Of a stretch of DNA of 41,950 nt, positions 16,153 through 24,496 are shown piece after piece (position 1 is the first letter of the stretch; every line of letters begins with the position of its first letter). The notes under the pieces are model-generated. The model did no database searches and was not told the DNA's origin. It saw nothing but the letters and a program-made list of their open reading frames with translations. Where the stretch lies: NCBI GenBank assembly GCA_002376845.1, contig DFOS01000021.1, positions 564 through 42,513 of the forward strand, written 5' to 3'. A program made the position numbers and the translations under genes. The DNA comes from Bdellovibrionaceae bacterium UBA3535 (lineage in GTDB: Bacteria; Bdellovibrionota; Bdellovibrionia; Bdellovibrionales; UBA840).

Positions 16153-16986
16153 TTAAATAGGAAAATAACCAATCAGTTTTCGTATGCGTTGCTCAAAATT
16201 GGGCTGGTAGCCTAAACGTGAGTACCAATCCTCTTTTGGCAAGGGGTTGACCACAAATAAATGTGCCATATCGTGCGGTACCTGCATGGGCTGGGTGGCC
16301 GTGTAGGATTCCAGCTTCCACAAAACCTGGGCAATGTCTTTGGGGTCCTGCACCAATCTCGCCGCCAAGGCGTCCGCTTCATAATAAACTCGATTGGGAA
16401 TGCATAGAAAATAAAGGAGGCGAAAGAGAGCCAAAAAGATTTTGCTCATCGGCATCCAGCGTTTTTGCTTTGGCAGAAAAAACTGTAGAAACAAAACATA
16501 ATCGATGAATTTGGCCAAATTCAGGCAAAGAGCCATGAGGTTGCCAAACATGGCCAGGGCCAAAGAATCCAAGTGTTTGATGCGGGCCACTTCTATGGCT
16601 AGTAGGGCTTCCAATTCTTTGGGGTTTAGGTAGGTGAGAAGTTTTTCTGACAAGACCAGGTAGTTGCTATTCATATGTTTGCCAAAATTGATGGCTGTTG
16701 GGCTTGTAAATGGACTTAAAAAAACCTTTGGCACGGGGACATAGGCTTTCTGGCAGTGTTGGTTTAGGATTTCTAGTATTCCCCAGGGATCATGTCCCTC
16801 GATGGCTTGCAGCTGGAGGTGATGTTTGATGCGAAGATCAGAAAAGTAATAAACATAGGTGTTCAAAGCGAAAACAAGAAAAAAGGCGATGAGTAAACCT
16901 TGTCTTTGCCCTAGATGTTGGCCAAGCCATAGGCACGCTAATGAAAGTAGTATTAAGGTGAAATAAAACTTCTTGGTGGCCTGCAT
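16153..16986 (-). CDS. HtpX/M48-like membrane protein with destroyed zinc motif (pseudoprotease)
   Basis: The 277-residue product is built like M48 peptidases of the HtpX type. Two N-terminal hydrophobic segments lie at about 8-24 and 31-47, followed by PVPKVFLSPFTSPTAINFG and NYLVLSEKLLTYLNPKELEA. In place of the HExxH zinc site it reads IEVAR at residues 131-135 (LLAIEVARIKHLD), so both histidines are lost while the glutamate remains. The third-ligand region YYEADALAARL (Glu203) is kept. The family's HP motif near the C-terminus reads GYQPNFEQRIRKL. As written it should not bind zinc normally and is probably non-proteolytic. A GGAG ribosome binding site supports the ATG at 16986. It heads the operon with DUF1844 and htrA. 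Confidence 0.8.
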   Translation of the reverse strand: MQATKKFYFTLILLSLACLWLGQHLGQRQGLLIAFFLVFALNTYVYYFSDLRIKHHLQLQAIEGHDPWGILEILNQHCQKAYVPVPKVFLSPFTSPTAINFGKHMNSNYLVLSEKLLTYLNPKELEALLAIEVARIKHLDSLALAMFGNLMALCLNLAKFIDYVLFLQFFLPKQKRWMPMSKIFLALFRLLYFLCIPNRVYYEADALAARLVQDPKDIAQVLWKLESYTATQPMQVPHDMAHLFVVNPLPKEDWYSRLGYQPNFEQRIRKLIGYFPI

Positions 16987-17002
16987 TTTGGCTCTCCTTC
17001 GA

Positions 17003-17019
17003 ATTAGTGAAAGACTAAT
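17003..17019. promoter_or_regulatory. Possible operator: 17-bp perfect inverted repeat
   Basis: ATTAGT and ACTAAT are perfect inverted hexamers separated by five bases. They sit 17 bases upstream of the leftward HtpX-like start and about 105 bases upstream of moxR, inside the divergent gap 16987-17123. This is the right size for a dimeric repressor site. No regulator gene is adjacent, so the role is only inferred. Confidence 0.3.
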
Positions 17020-17045
17020 GATTGCTGGGGATTAAGTCAATTTGT

Positions 17046-17067
17046 TGCAAGGTGTAATTTGCTTGCT
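17046..17067 (+). promoter_or_regulatory. Candidate moxR/bat operon promoter
   Basis: TTGCAA followed after 16 bases by TAGATA resembles a sigma-70 -35/-10 pair, about 50 bases before the moxR start. The match is moderate and the spacing one base short of ideal. Other TTG-containing hexamers lie nearby, so the exact promoter is uncertain. Confidence 0.3.
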
Positions 17068-17123
17068 AGATATGTAAATCAACGTAAACTAATAGAGTTC
17101 AGAGATTAACAACGAGGTGATAT

Positions 17124-18116
17124 TTGCAAGCAGATATAATGGCATTGAATGCCCAAATCCAAAAAGACAGTGTGTTTGTTGAGAAAATGCGATCGGAAGT
17201 GGGGCGTGTTGTTGTGGGGCAACCGCAAATGCTGGAAGGCATTTTGATTGGTTTGCTAACCGGAGGCCACATACTTTTGGAAGGGGTGCCCGGTTTAGCT
17301 AAAACTTTAACCATTTCCACCATCGCCAGAACCATTGACCTGCATTTTCAACGTTTGCAATTCACTCCCGATCTTTTGCCCTCCGATTTGATTGGTACGA
17401 TGATTTACAATCAAAATACGGGGGACTTCCAAGTTAAAAAGGGTCCCATTTTTGCCAATATTGTTTTGGCCGATGAAATCAACCGAGCGCCGGCAAAAGT
17501 TCAGTCTGCACTTTTGGAAGCCATGGCAGAAAAGCAAGTGACCATTGGTGAGAATACATTTCCTTTGGACAAGCCCTTTCTCGTAATGGCTACGCAAAAC
17601 CCGCTTGAGCAGGAAGGCACTTATGCCTTGCCAGAGGCGCAGATGGATCGCTTTATGTTCAAAATTATTGTGGAGTATCCCAGCCGTGATGATGAGTTGG
17701 AGATACTAAACCGATTGCATGAAGACAAGGTGCATGAAGTGCAGAAGGTCATCAGCAAGCAAGAGCTAATGAAGGCAAAAGAAGTAGTGAATATGATCTT
17801 TGTTGATGAAAAACTAAAAAACTACATTGTGGATCTTGTGATGGCCACCCGTAGGCCTAAGGATTTTGGTTTGGGTCAATTGCAGGATTTGATTGCCTTT
17901 GGTTGTTCTCCGCGCGCCACCATTTCTATGGTTCGAGCGGCAAAAGGACATGCTTTTATCAATGGGCGAGGTTATATCAGTGTGGAGGACATTAAGGCCG
18001 TGGCCTATCTGGTTTTCCGTCACCGTATTGGACTTACTTACGAAGCAGAGGCAGAGGATATGACTTCTGATTCCATAATAAGTGAGATTCTCAATACCAT
18101 CGAGGTACCTGTGTGA
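17124..18116 (+). CDS. MoxR-family AAA+ ATPase
   Basis: MoxR ATPases act as chaperones that activate or assemble VWA-domain proteins, here most likely BatA/BatB. The 330-residue product has Walker A GVPGLAKT at 54-61, Walker B VLADEINRAP (Asp116-Glu117), the sensor-1 region ATQNPLEQEGTYALPEAQMDR and the MoxR lid domain with SPRATI and RGYISVEDIKAV. I choose the TTG start at 17124 because GAGG at 17114-17117 is six bases upstream. The next ATG, 15 bases further on, has no ribosome binding site. It is the first gene of the Bat operon, whose next gene starts at a GTG overlapping its TGA. Confidence 0.93.
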   Translation: MQADIMALNAQIQKDSVFVEKMRSEVGRVVVGQPQMLEGILIGLLTGGHILLEGVPGLAKTLTISTIARTIDLHFQRLQFTPDLLPSDLIGTMIYNQNTGDFQVKKGPIFANIVLADEINRAPAKVQSALLEAMAEKQVTIGENTFPLDKPFLVMATQNPLEQEGTYALPEAQMDRFMFKIIVEYPSRDDELEILNRLHEDKVHEVQKVISKQELMKAKEVVNMIFVDEKLKNYIVDLVMATRRPKDFGLGQLQDLIAFGCSPRATISMVRAAKGHAFINGRGYISVEDIKAVAYLVFRHRIGLTYEAEAEDMTSDSIISEILNTIEVPV

Positions 18117-18985
18117 ATTTACCACCAGAGATACTAAAGAAAGTAAAACTTCTTGAGTTGCAATCAAGAAAGCTGGTGAATAATATTTTTTCTGGGGAGT
18201 ATCACTCGGCCTTTAAAGGGCAGGGGATGACCTTTTCTGAGTTTCGTGAATATGTACACGGCGATGATGTGCGCAATATCTCTTGGAACATTACCGCCAA
18301 AACGGGGCGGGCTCACATTAAAAAATATGATGAAGAGCGGGAACTGTCTACGCTTTTGCTGGTGGACATTTCTGCTTCGGGTGATTATGGCTCAGGTAGT
18401 TTTCCCAAGGGCGAATTGATCGTTCACCTGGCCGCTTTGATAGGTTTTTCCGCCGTACAAAATGGTGATCAAGTAGGGCTATGTTTGTATAGTGATGAGG
18501 TCGAGCACAATGTTCCTAGTAAAAAAGGGCGCGCGAATATGCACCGAATCCTGCGCGATCTTCTTTATTACCAACCCAAAAGTAAGAAAACTTGTTTAAA
18601 GAATGCTTTGAGTTATTTGCAAGGTGCTCTTAAAAAGCAGACCAATCTTTTTATCTTCTCGGATTTTTTTGACGACAATTATGAGCTGGTCTTAAGAAGA
18701 ATGGCAAGAAAACATGATATTACGGTGATCGTTGTGGAGGACCCCACAGAGCATGAAATTCCAGATTTAGGATTTATTGATGTATACGATGCCGAAGCGG
18801 ATGAAATCATCACCGTCGATACTTCATTGCGCTCTTTTCAAAAAAACTATGCCAATATGGCGCAAAAAAGACGTAAAGAATTGGAGAAAACTTTTCGTTC
18901 CATGGGAGTGGGCTGTGTTTTCATAGATGATCCCAAGAACTATGTGGACCCCTTGATTGCCTTTTTTAAAAGGAGAAATCGTTAA
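18113..18985 (+). CDS. DUF58 domain protein of the Bat operon
   Basis: DUF58 proteins are VWA-like factors encoded beside moxR and batA in many bacteria; their biochemical role is not settled. The 290-residue product carries the DUF58 signature GDDVRNISWNITAKTGRAHI followed by KKYDEERELSTLLLVDIS. A MIDAS-like DISAS motif lies in LLVDISASGDYGSG. FIFSDFFDDNYELVLRRMA completes the VWA-like fold. No membrane segment is seen, unlike the longer DUF58 proteins with two N-terminal helices, so this is the short soluble form. The GTG start overlaps the moxR TGA by four bases and the stop overlaps the next ATG by one base. Confidence 0.9.
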   Translation: MNLPPEILKKVKLLELQSRKLVNNIFSGEYHSAFKGQGMTFSEFREYVHGDDVRNISWNITAKTGRAHIKKYDEERELSTLLLVDISASGDYGSGSFPKGELIVHLAALIGFSAVQNGDQVGLCLYSDEVEHNVPSKKGRANMHRILRDLLYYQPKSKKTCLKNALSYLQGALKKQTNLFIFSDFFDDNYELVLRRMARKHDITVIVVEDPTEHEIPDLGFIDVYDAEADEIITVDTSLRSFQKNYANMAQKRRKELEKTFRSMGVGCVFIDDPKNYVDPLIAFFKRRNR

Positions 18986-19914
18986 TGGCTTGGCAATGTG
19001 AAGCCCTAACGGCGGCAAAGAATCATTTGGTGGACAAGTTTTATGCTCCAAAGACCAAAGATGTAAATGTCGAACACTATACAGTGGGGCAAAAAATTGA
19101 TTTTCAATGCCGAGGTGAAGCCATTGATGACTTTGCCCTTTGGCAAGTTAGCATGTCAAGGGATGTGATCAAGGCCAAGCTTCCTGTTTTTCGTGTGGTT
19201 AAAGAGGATTGGCTAGATGCCTCCACCTTAAATCTAAGCCTTCGCGTCTTTCAAGTAAGTAAAGAGCCTTACCAATTTGTTTTAAAAAAAGGTGATGACA
19301 AGGTTTCGTTGGAAGGAGCCAGTGTACTGGTTTCTAGTATCTTGCAAGACCACGAGTTAAGTGAAAAAAAGGAGGGGCCAAGCGGGCAAATCACGCAGCA
19401 GCCCAAAGCCTATCCCATGCCTGGGGCCGTTAAGATGTCCTATCCCCCGGCTTTTTGGTTGTACTCCTCGCTGCTAGTTTTTTTTCTTTTAGCTTATGCC
19501 CTTCGAAAGGGCTTGCAATATCGCAAATTAAAAAAGATTCGCTTGGATTTGGCAGAAGAAGCTAGAAGGCGCAAACCGCTACAGGATTTTTATAAAAATT
19601 TACGTGAAGTATATCGCCAGAAAGAAAAAGATTACGATTATCTAGGGAAACTAAAGTCTTCCTACTACGATTATATTAAATACAAGTTTTTGGTGCCAAC
19701 AGAGAACTGGACCTCTAAGGACATTTATCGATTTATCAAAAAGCAGAATGCCAACATACCAAATCATACTCTCAATGAGCTTTTGCAGAATTTAAAGGAG
19801 TTGCAGGCTTTAAAAGAAAGGCGAGTTGAAAAAGAGGAGCTTTCGCAGCTGCTGGAAGATCTACAGATCAACGTGGAGGATTTGGATAAGAATGCGCGAG
19901 GTAAGAATCGATGA
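18985..19914 (+). CDS. Bat-operon single-pass membrane protein (DUF4381-like position)
   Basis: Not recognised by sequence. The 309-residue product has an exposed N-terminal region of about 150 residues, predicted to be beta-rich (VNVEHYTVGQKIDFQC, YQFVLKKGDDKVSLEG). One membrane helix lies at about 155-175, followed at once by basic residues (RKGLQYRKLKKIR). A charged helical C-terminal domain has YYDYIKYKF and WTSKDIYRFI. The topology suggests N-terminus outside and C-terminus in the cytosol. Other bat operons have a small membrane gene, often DUF4381, at this position between DUF58 and batA; this protein is longer and I do not claim homology. Starts and stops overlap both neighbours, so it is an integral member of the operon. 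Confidence 0.75.
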   Translation: MAWQCEALTAAKNHLVDKFYAPKTKDVNVEHYTVGQKIDFQCRGEAIDDFALWQVSMSRDVIKAKLPVFRVVKEDWLDASTLNLSLRVFQVSKEPYQFVLKKGDDKVSLEGASVLVSSILQDHELSEKKEGPSGQITQQPKAYPMPGAVKMSYPPAFWLYSSLLVFFLLAYALRKGLQYRKLKKIRLDLAEEARRRKPLQDFYKNLREVYRQKEKDYDYLGKLKSSYYDYIKYKFLVPTENWTSKDIYRFIKKQNANIPNHTLNELLQNLKELQALKERRVEKEELSQLLEDLQINVEDLDKNARGKNR

Positions 19915-20915
19915 CTTGGCATAGTGCATGGGCATTTTTGCTATTTTTACCACTGGCATTTGTGGTTTTTGCATTGTTCTTTCGCGGAAAGGGGCAGAGG
20001 CCCTATTTACTCTTCAGCAATACGCAGCTTTTGAGGCAAGCCAAGGTGGGTTTTATTGCCTACTTAAAATGGGTGCCAGATATTTTAAAATTAGTTGCCA
20101 TCGCGCTAATGATTTTTGCCATGGCTCGCCCACAGTGGGTCAGCAGTAAAGAAAAAAAATCAGCTGAAGGAATCGATATCATGATTGCCTTGGACACTTC
20201 GGATTCCATGTTGATTGAAGACATGAAACCAGAGAATCGCCTCGGGGCAGCCAAGGCTACCATTGAAAAGTTTATCAGTGGGCGTATATCGGATCGAATT
20301 GGTTTGGTGGTTTTTTCAGGAGAGTCTTATACAAGGGTGCCTTTGACGTTGGATTACCCCTTACTTTTTAATAACTTGGCTGCAGTAGAAACCACGAAAA
20401 ATATTAAAATGGGCACGGCTATCGGTGTGGCCCTAGCCAATGCTGTTGCCAGGCTAAAAGAATCCTCAGCCAAATCAAGAGTGGTCATCTTACTTACGGA
20501 TGGTGAGAACAACTCGGGCACCATTGCTCCGGAAACGGCTTTGGACATCGCAAAAGGTTACGGCATTAAAGTTTATACGATAGGTGTTGGTAAAGATGGT
20601 ATGGCTCGTCTACCGGTTTATTCCAAGGATGTGTTTGGCCGAAAAGTAAAATCTTATCAACCGATGCACTCCAAAGTAAATGAGGGCCTATTAAAAACAA
20701 TCGCCAATGAAACTGGCGGCAAGTATTATCGGGCGACCAATTCCATGTCCCTATCCGATGTTTTTGCACAGATCGATGAGCTAGAAAAAACAAAGGTCGA
20801 AACCTCCATCATTACCAAGTATCATGAACTATTTCAAAACTTTTTGGTATGGGCATTTTTTCTTTATGCTTTGGGATTTATTTTGGGGCGCACAGTCTTG
20901 AGGAGGAAGCCATAA
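19911..20915 (+). CDS. batA: BatA, VWA-domain membrane protein
   Basis: Part of the Bat aerotolerance system, in which VWA proteins sit in the inner membrane facing the periplasm. The 334-residue product has an N-terminal hydrophobic segment (about 6-24) and a second near 58-72. A VWA domain (about 87-270) carries an intact MIDAS DTSDS at 95-99 (IMIALDTSDSMLIEDM), RIGLVVFSGESYTRVPLT and LLTDGENNSG. A last membrane helix lies near 305-325. This matches BatA/BatB length and layout (two helices, VWA, one helix). It overlaps the previous gene by four bases. The stop overlaps the batB ATG by one base. Confidence 0.9.
   Translation: MTWHSAWAFLLFLPLAFVVFALFFRGKGQRPYLLFSNTQLLRQAKVGFIAYLKWVPDILKLVAIALMIFAMARPQWVSSKEKKSAEGIDIMIALDTSDSMLIEDMKPENRLGAAKATIEKFISGRISDRIGLVVFSGESYTRVPLTLDYPLLFNNLAAVETTKNIKMGTAIGVALANAVARLKESSAKSRVVILLTDGENNSGTIAPETALDIAKGYGIKVYTIGVGKDGMARLPVYSKDVFGRKVKSYQPMHSKVNEGLLKTIANETGGKYYRATNSMSLSDVFAQIDELEKTKVETSIITKYHELFQNFLVWAFFLYALGFILGRTVLRRKP
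20901..20906 (+). promoter_or_regulatory. Strong Shine-Dalgarno fixing the batB start
   Basis: AGGAGG, the full consensus, lies within the end of batA. It is followed eight bases later by the ATG at 20915 (TAATG overlap). It decides between this start and an upstream in-frame ATG at 20849, which lies deep inside batA and lacks such a site. Confidence 0.85.
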
Positions 20916-21982
20916 TGTTGCGTTTTGCCGACTCTTCTTGGTTATATTTATTGGTCCTTTGCCCATTACTTTACTTTGTGGCTTGGTTTTTTATTAAGAA
21001 AACGCAAGCAAAACTGGAAAAGTTTTTTCAGCCCGAGGCACTTGCCAAACTTACCTCGTCTCTGTCGCTGCGTAGAAGAAAGTGGAAAATTATCATGGAA
21101 GTTTTTGTTATAGCCTTATTGGTTTTTTCCTATGCGCGTTTGCAAATGGGACAGGGCAAACAAAAAATAAAAAATGAAGGCATAGAAATTATGATTGCCT
21201 TTGATGTATCGAAGTCCATGTTAGCAGCCGATACACGCCCCTCTCGTTTGGACTACGCAAAAGCGCAAGCGCAGAAACTTTTAGGGCAATTGCGTGGCCA
21301 CAAAGTGGGACTTATGGTCTTTGCTGGGAACGCCGTGATGGTCTCGCCGCTAACACCTGACTATTCGGCGATTCAAATGTACTTAGATTCCATATCTACA
21401 AGTAGCGTTAGTGCGCAGGGCACGAATTACCAAAAAGTCTTGGGGATTGCAGAATCCGCTTTTGCTGCAGGCGGGGTAGAAACGGATGATAGTACCAAAG
21501 TTACAAGGGTGGTTTTGTTACTATCTGATGGTGAAGATCATGAAGAGGGTGCCTTGACTGCTGCGCAAAGCTTAAAAGAAAAAGGGATACGCGTTTTTGC
21601 GATGGGAGTGGGGACAAAAGAGGGCGGAAAAATTCCCATTTATGATAAATTTGGTTACCTGCAAGGCTACAAAAAAGATCAGAATGGCAAAGAAGTGCTT
21701 ACGCAGGCAAAAAATGAATTGCTGAAAAAGATTGCCAAAGAAGGTGGCGGTGGTTACTACCATGCAAGCTATGGTGCAAACCATGTGAAATCTTTGGTAG
21801 CCGACATTGAAAAATTAGAAAAGAGTGAATTTGAGTCCAGCGTCTCGGCAACCTATGCGGAATATTTCCAATACTTTTTATTTTTTGCCATTTTGCTGGC
21901 CATGCTAGAAATGCTATTAAGTGATCTTGCGCCCAAAAAACAACGTTGGCGTGGAAGATTTCAAGGAGACTTTCAAAGATGA
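20915..21982 (+). CDS. batB: BatB, VWA-domain membrane protein
   Basis: Second VWA protein of the Bat system and a probable partner of BatA. From the ATG at 20915 the product has 355 residues. Two N-terminal hydrophobic segments lie at about 9-27 and 58-72. The VWA domain has an intact MIDAS DVSKS at 97-101 (IMIAFDVSKSMLAADTRPS), KVGLMVFAGNAVMVSPLTPDY and LLSDGEDHEEGA. A C-terminal membrane helix is present (YFQYFLFFAILLAMLEML). The similarity to BatA along the whole length (RPS/RLG spacing, YxKxFG in the variable loop) suggests tandem duplication of an ancestral gene, a general feature of bat operons. The stop overlaps the batC ATG. Confidence 0.9.
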   Translation: MLRFADSSWLYLLVLCPLLYFVAWFFIKKTQAKLEKFFQPEALAKLTSSLSLRRRKWKIIMEVFVIALLVFSYARLQMGQGKQKIKNEGIEIMIAFDVSKSMLAADTRPSRLDYAKAQAQKLLGQLRGHKVGLMVFAGNAVMVSPLTPDYSAIQMYLDSISTSSVSAQGTNYQKVLGIAESAFAAGGVETDDSTKVTRVVLLLSDGEDHEEGALTAAQSLKEKGIRVFAMGVGTKEGGKIPIYDKFGYLQGYKKDQNGKEVLTQAKNELLKKIAKEGGGGYYHASYGANHVKSLVADIEKLEKSEFESSVSATYAEYFQYFLFFAILLAMLEMLLSDLAPKKQRWRGRFQGDFQR

Positions 21983-22644
21983 TGCAATGGCTGTTTACAT
22001 GGTTGGTACTATCTCCAGATCCGCGTTTGGTTTATGAGAACAACCATGCCTTGTCTTTACTTCAGGAAGAATCAACGCAAGCTCTTGCCATAACAAAATA
22101 TTCTGAGTTGGTGCAGCAAAATCCAGAAAATATACTCTTGTATTGGAATTTGGGTTCCTCCTTTACGGTAACGGAGCGCTATGAATCAGCTCACAAGATT
22201 TTAGACTATATGGAGGAAACCTTATCGGCTTCGAACCCAGAGCATGAAAAGTGGCTATTTTTTGTTTACTTCAATCGTGCTGGCATCTTTCAGGCAGAGA
22301 AAAAAATTGAGGAAGCAATTGATTTATATGTGAAGGCCTTGGAGATTTACCCTGACTCAAAAGAGGCCACGGTAAATTTGGAACTATTAATGAATAGTCA
22401 GGGCGGCGGCGGCGGTGATGACCAGCAGCAAGAAGACGGTGATTCGCAATCCAAAGAGGATCAACAAAAGCAAAAACCGCAGCAACCAAAGAAAAATCCT
22501 ACGCCCAAGCCTTTTAAGAGCAAAGATCTATCTAAAGAAGATGTGAAACGAATACTAGATGAGCTCAAGCGTCAGGAAGAAAAAATTCGCGAGAGATTGC
22601 AAAATGACCAAGCAGAGGAAGATAGCGATGTTAAGGATTGGTAG
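21979..22644 (+). CDS. batC: BatC-like TPR protein
   Basis: The protein has about 221 residues from the ATG at 21979 (another ATG at 21982 is equally possible). It starts with a hydrophobic segment that may be a signal or anchor (WLFTWLVLS). Two TPR-like helical pairs follow, at about 28-75 and 86-125 (YWNLGSSFTVTERYESAHKI, AIDLYVKALEIYPDSKEATV). A low-complexity tail starts with five consecutive glycines and is rich in Gln, Asp, Ser and Lys, ending in a charged helix. TPR proteins with such tails occupy the batC slot between batB and batD. The GGC codon run is in frame and does not suggest a frameshift. AAGGAG at about 21963-21968 is the ribosome binding site. batD starts inside its last codons. 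Confidence 0.82.
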   Translation: MMQWLFTWLVLSPDPRLVYENNHALSLLQEESTQALAITKYSELVQQNPENILLYWNLGSSFTVTERYESAHKILDYMEETLSASNPEHEKWLFFVYFNRAGIFQAEKKIEEAIDLYVKALEIYPDSKEATVNLELLMNSQGGGGGDDQQQEDGDSQSKEDQQKQKPQQPKKNPTPKPFKSKDLSKEDVKRILDELKRQEEKIRERLQNDQAEEDSDVKDW

Positions 22645-24496
22645 TATTGCCCTGCTTTTGTTTTTTGTTTGGCCTAGCTTTGCGCAGAATATTAAGGCAG
22701 AGCTTAACTTGAGCCAAGGTGAAGTTGGAGTAGGTGATTTTTTTGAAATATCGGTTTCGGTGAATGCCGATAAGAATAGCCAGATAGAAGAGCCGCAGAT
22801 GCCCAATTTTGCTGACTTTAGTTTGCAGGGAACTTCTACGCAAGTAAGTGATCAGGTTAGCATTATTAATGGCGAGTATAAATTTTTAAGAAAGTACATT
22901 TACAATTATACTTATCGGGCCGAGAGCAAGGGGGTTTTTGATATTCCCCCCATTGCGGTGAGTGTAGGTGGTAAGGTTTACCGTACGAATGGCGCAAAAA
23001 TTCGAGTGCTCGATCAAGGGCAGGCACAAAGGCAACAAAGGCAGCGTCCCGGTAGCGGAATTCCACCTGGCATGCAAGACCCGCTCACAGAAATGGAGGA
23101 GCGCTTTAACTCTTTCTTGCAGCGGCAGATGGGTCCACAACCCAGTGTGAAGCCGATCAATCCAGATGAAGCATTTTCCTTAAGAATTGAGGTGGATAAG
23201 GAAGAGGCCTATGTTGGAGAGCAGATAACGGCAAGTTATTATATTTACATTCCGGATAATGTGGTTTTGCGCTCGATTGATACCATGAAGTTTCCAAGTT
23301 TGAATCAATTTTGGAAGGAAGATATTGAGATTTCAACAAAGTTGCGATTTGGGCCCACGGAGGTGAATGGTCAATCATTTAAACGAGCCCTTCTGGCCTC
23401 ATACGCTCTGTTTCCTATTAAGCATGGCCGATTAAAGATTGATGCTTACAAAGCAAAATGTTCTGTGGCTCCAAGGGTGGGCTTTGGTTTCGGTAAATCG
23501 TACAATTATACAAAATCTAGTGATGAGATAAAAGTATCAGTTTTGCCCCTGCCAGATAATGGTAGGCCGGATATTTTTACCGGTGCTGTGGGGGATTTTA
23601 ACATATCAGCAAGAATAGAAGACAGATCTTTTGAGCAAGGGCAACCCTTTACCATGAAGGTAAAGTTAGAGGGTAGGGGCAATGCCAAGGTCATTGATTT
23701 GCCGTTTATCGATTTTCAATCGAAGATTGATTTTTTTGATTCTAAAGAGGAGACGCGATTTTTTCCTAATGGTCAGTCCTTTAAAGAGTTTACTCTCTAC
23801 CTTACCCCCTTGGAGGCGGGCCTAGTGGAAATACCGGCCATTGAATTTGCTTACTTTGATCCGGAAAAGAATCAATACATAACGAAGTCTACAAAGGCTT
23901 TGCAGGTAAATGTTATGCCCTCTCGTGCGGAAAACATACAAGGATCCAGGCTCGAAATTAGTAGCGATCAAGATAGCCCGACAAAATTGCCAGATTTGTT
24001 CACTCAGCCCTATCAACAGGCCTCGTGGTACAGACAGACTTGGTTAGTATACCTAATGATCTTCATCTTTTCTGCCGGTATGATTCATTTGATGCTAGAA
24101 GCAAAACGTGGCTTGTTTACTTCTAGTCAGAAAAAAATATTTTTGCGCAAGATTGAAAGCCGTAAAGCACGTTTAAAACAAGCGGTCTCTGATAATCATA
24201 AGCAATTTGCTATTGAGGCATTGAACTTCATATACTTTTTGCTGGGTGAAAACTTGCGAAATGATCATTCTAGCGAAAAGCTTAGTCGTAATATTGAAAA
24301 GCTGCCTTTAAGCTTGCGAGAAAAAGTGGAAGCACCGCTCAATGATATTACGGCGAAGCTTCAAGCAATAGCTTTTGCTCCCGAGACGATGACGGCGGAA
24401 TTGAGAAAAGAATCGAATTTAAAAGAAATCTACGATACGGTAAATCTGTTGTCGAAAGATTTGATAGACTATCATCTCGACTCTTTTGTTGATTAA
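22628..24496 (+). CDS. batD: BatD, exported Bat-system protein (oxygen-tolerance family)
   Basis: BatD-family proteins have a large beta-rich periplasmic part and a C-terminal membrane helix. The 622-residue product has a signal peptide (MLRIGSIALLLFFVWPSFAQ). Tandem immunoglobulin-like regions run from about 22 to 455, with repeated VGDFFEISVSV, VGEQITASYYIYIP and FEQGQPFTMKVKLEGRGNA patterns. A Q/R/P linker with FNSFLQRQMG lies near 140-175, one membrane helix near 475-495, and a helical cytosolic tail follows. The ATG at 22628 is chosen because the signal peptide begins there and AGAGGAAG lies seven bases upstream; earlier in-frame starts add a basic tail without a ribosome binding site. 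It overlaps batC by 17 bases and closes the operon. Confidence 0.88.
   Translation: MLRIGSIALLLFFVWPSFAQNIKAELNLSQGEVGVGDFFEISVSVNADKNSQIEEPQMPNFADFSLQGTSTQVSDQVSIINGEYKFLRKYIYNYTYRAESKGVFDIPPIAVSVGGKVYRTNGAKIRVLDQGQAQRQQRQRPGSGIPPGMQDPLTEMEERFNSFLQRQMGPQPSVKPINPDEAFSLRIEVDKEEAYVGEQITASYYIYIPDNVVLRSIDTMKFPSLNQFWKEDIEISTKLRFGPTEVNGQSFKRALLASYALFPIKHGRLKIDAYKAKCSVAPRVGFGFGKSYNYTKSSDEIKVSVLPLPDNGRPDIFTGAVGDFNISARIEDRSFEQGQPFTMKVKLEGRGNAKVIDLPFIDFQSKIDFFDSKEETRFFPNGQSFKEFTLYLTPLEAGLVEIPAIEFAYFDPEKNQYITKSTKALQVNVMPSRAENIQGSRLEISSDQDSPTKLPDLFTQPYQQASWYRQTWLVYLMIFIFSAGMIHLMLEAKRGLFTSSQKKIFLRKIESRKARLKQAVSDNHKQFAIEALNFIYFLLGENLRNDHSSEKLSRNIEKLPLSLREKVEAPLNDITAKLQAIAFAPETMTAELRKESNLKEIYDTVNLLSKDLIDYHLDSFVD

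Noticed and set aside
22402..22416. Run of GGC triplets in batC, considered as a phase-variation tract
   Set aside because: Slippage by triplets keeps the frame, and the run is short; it only changes a glycine linker.
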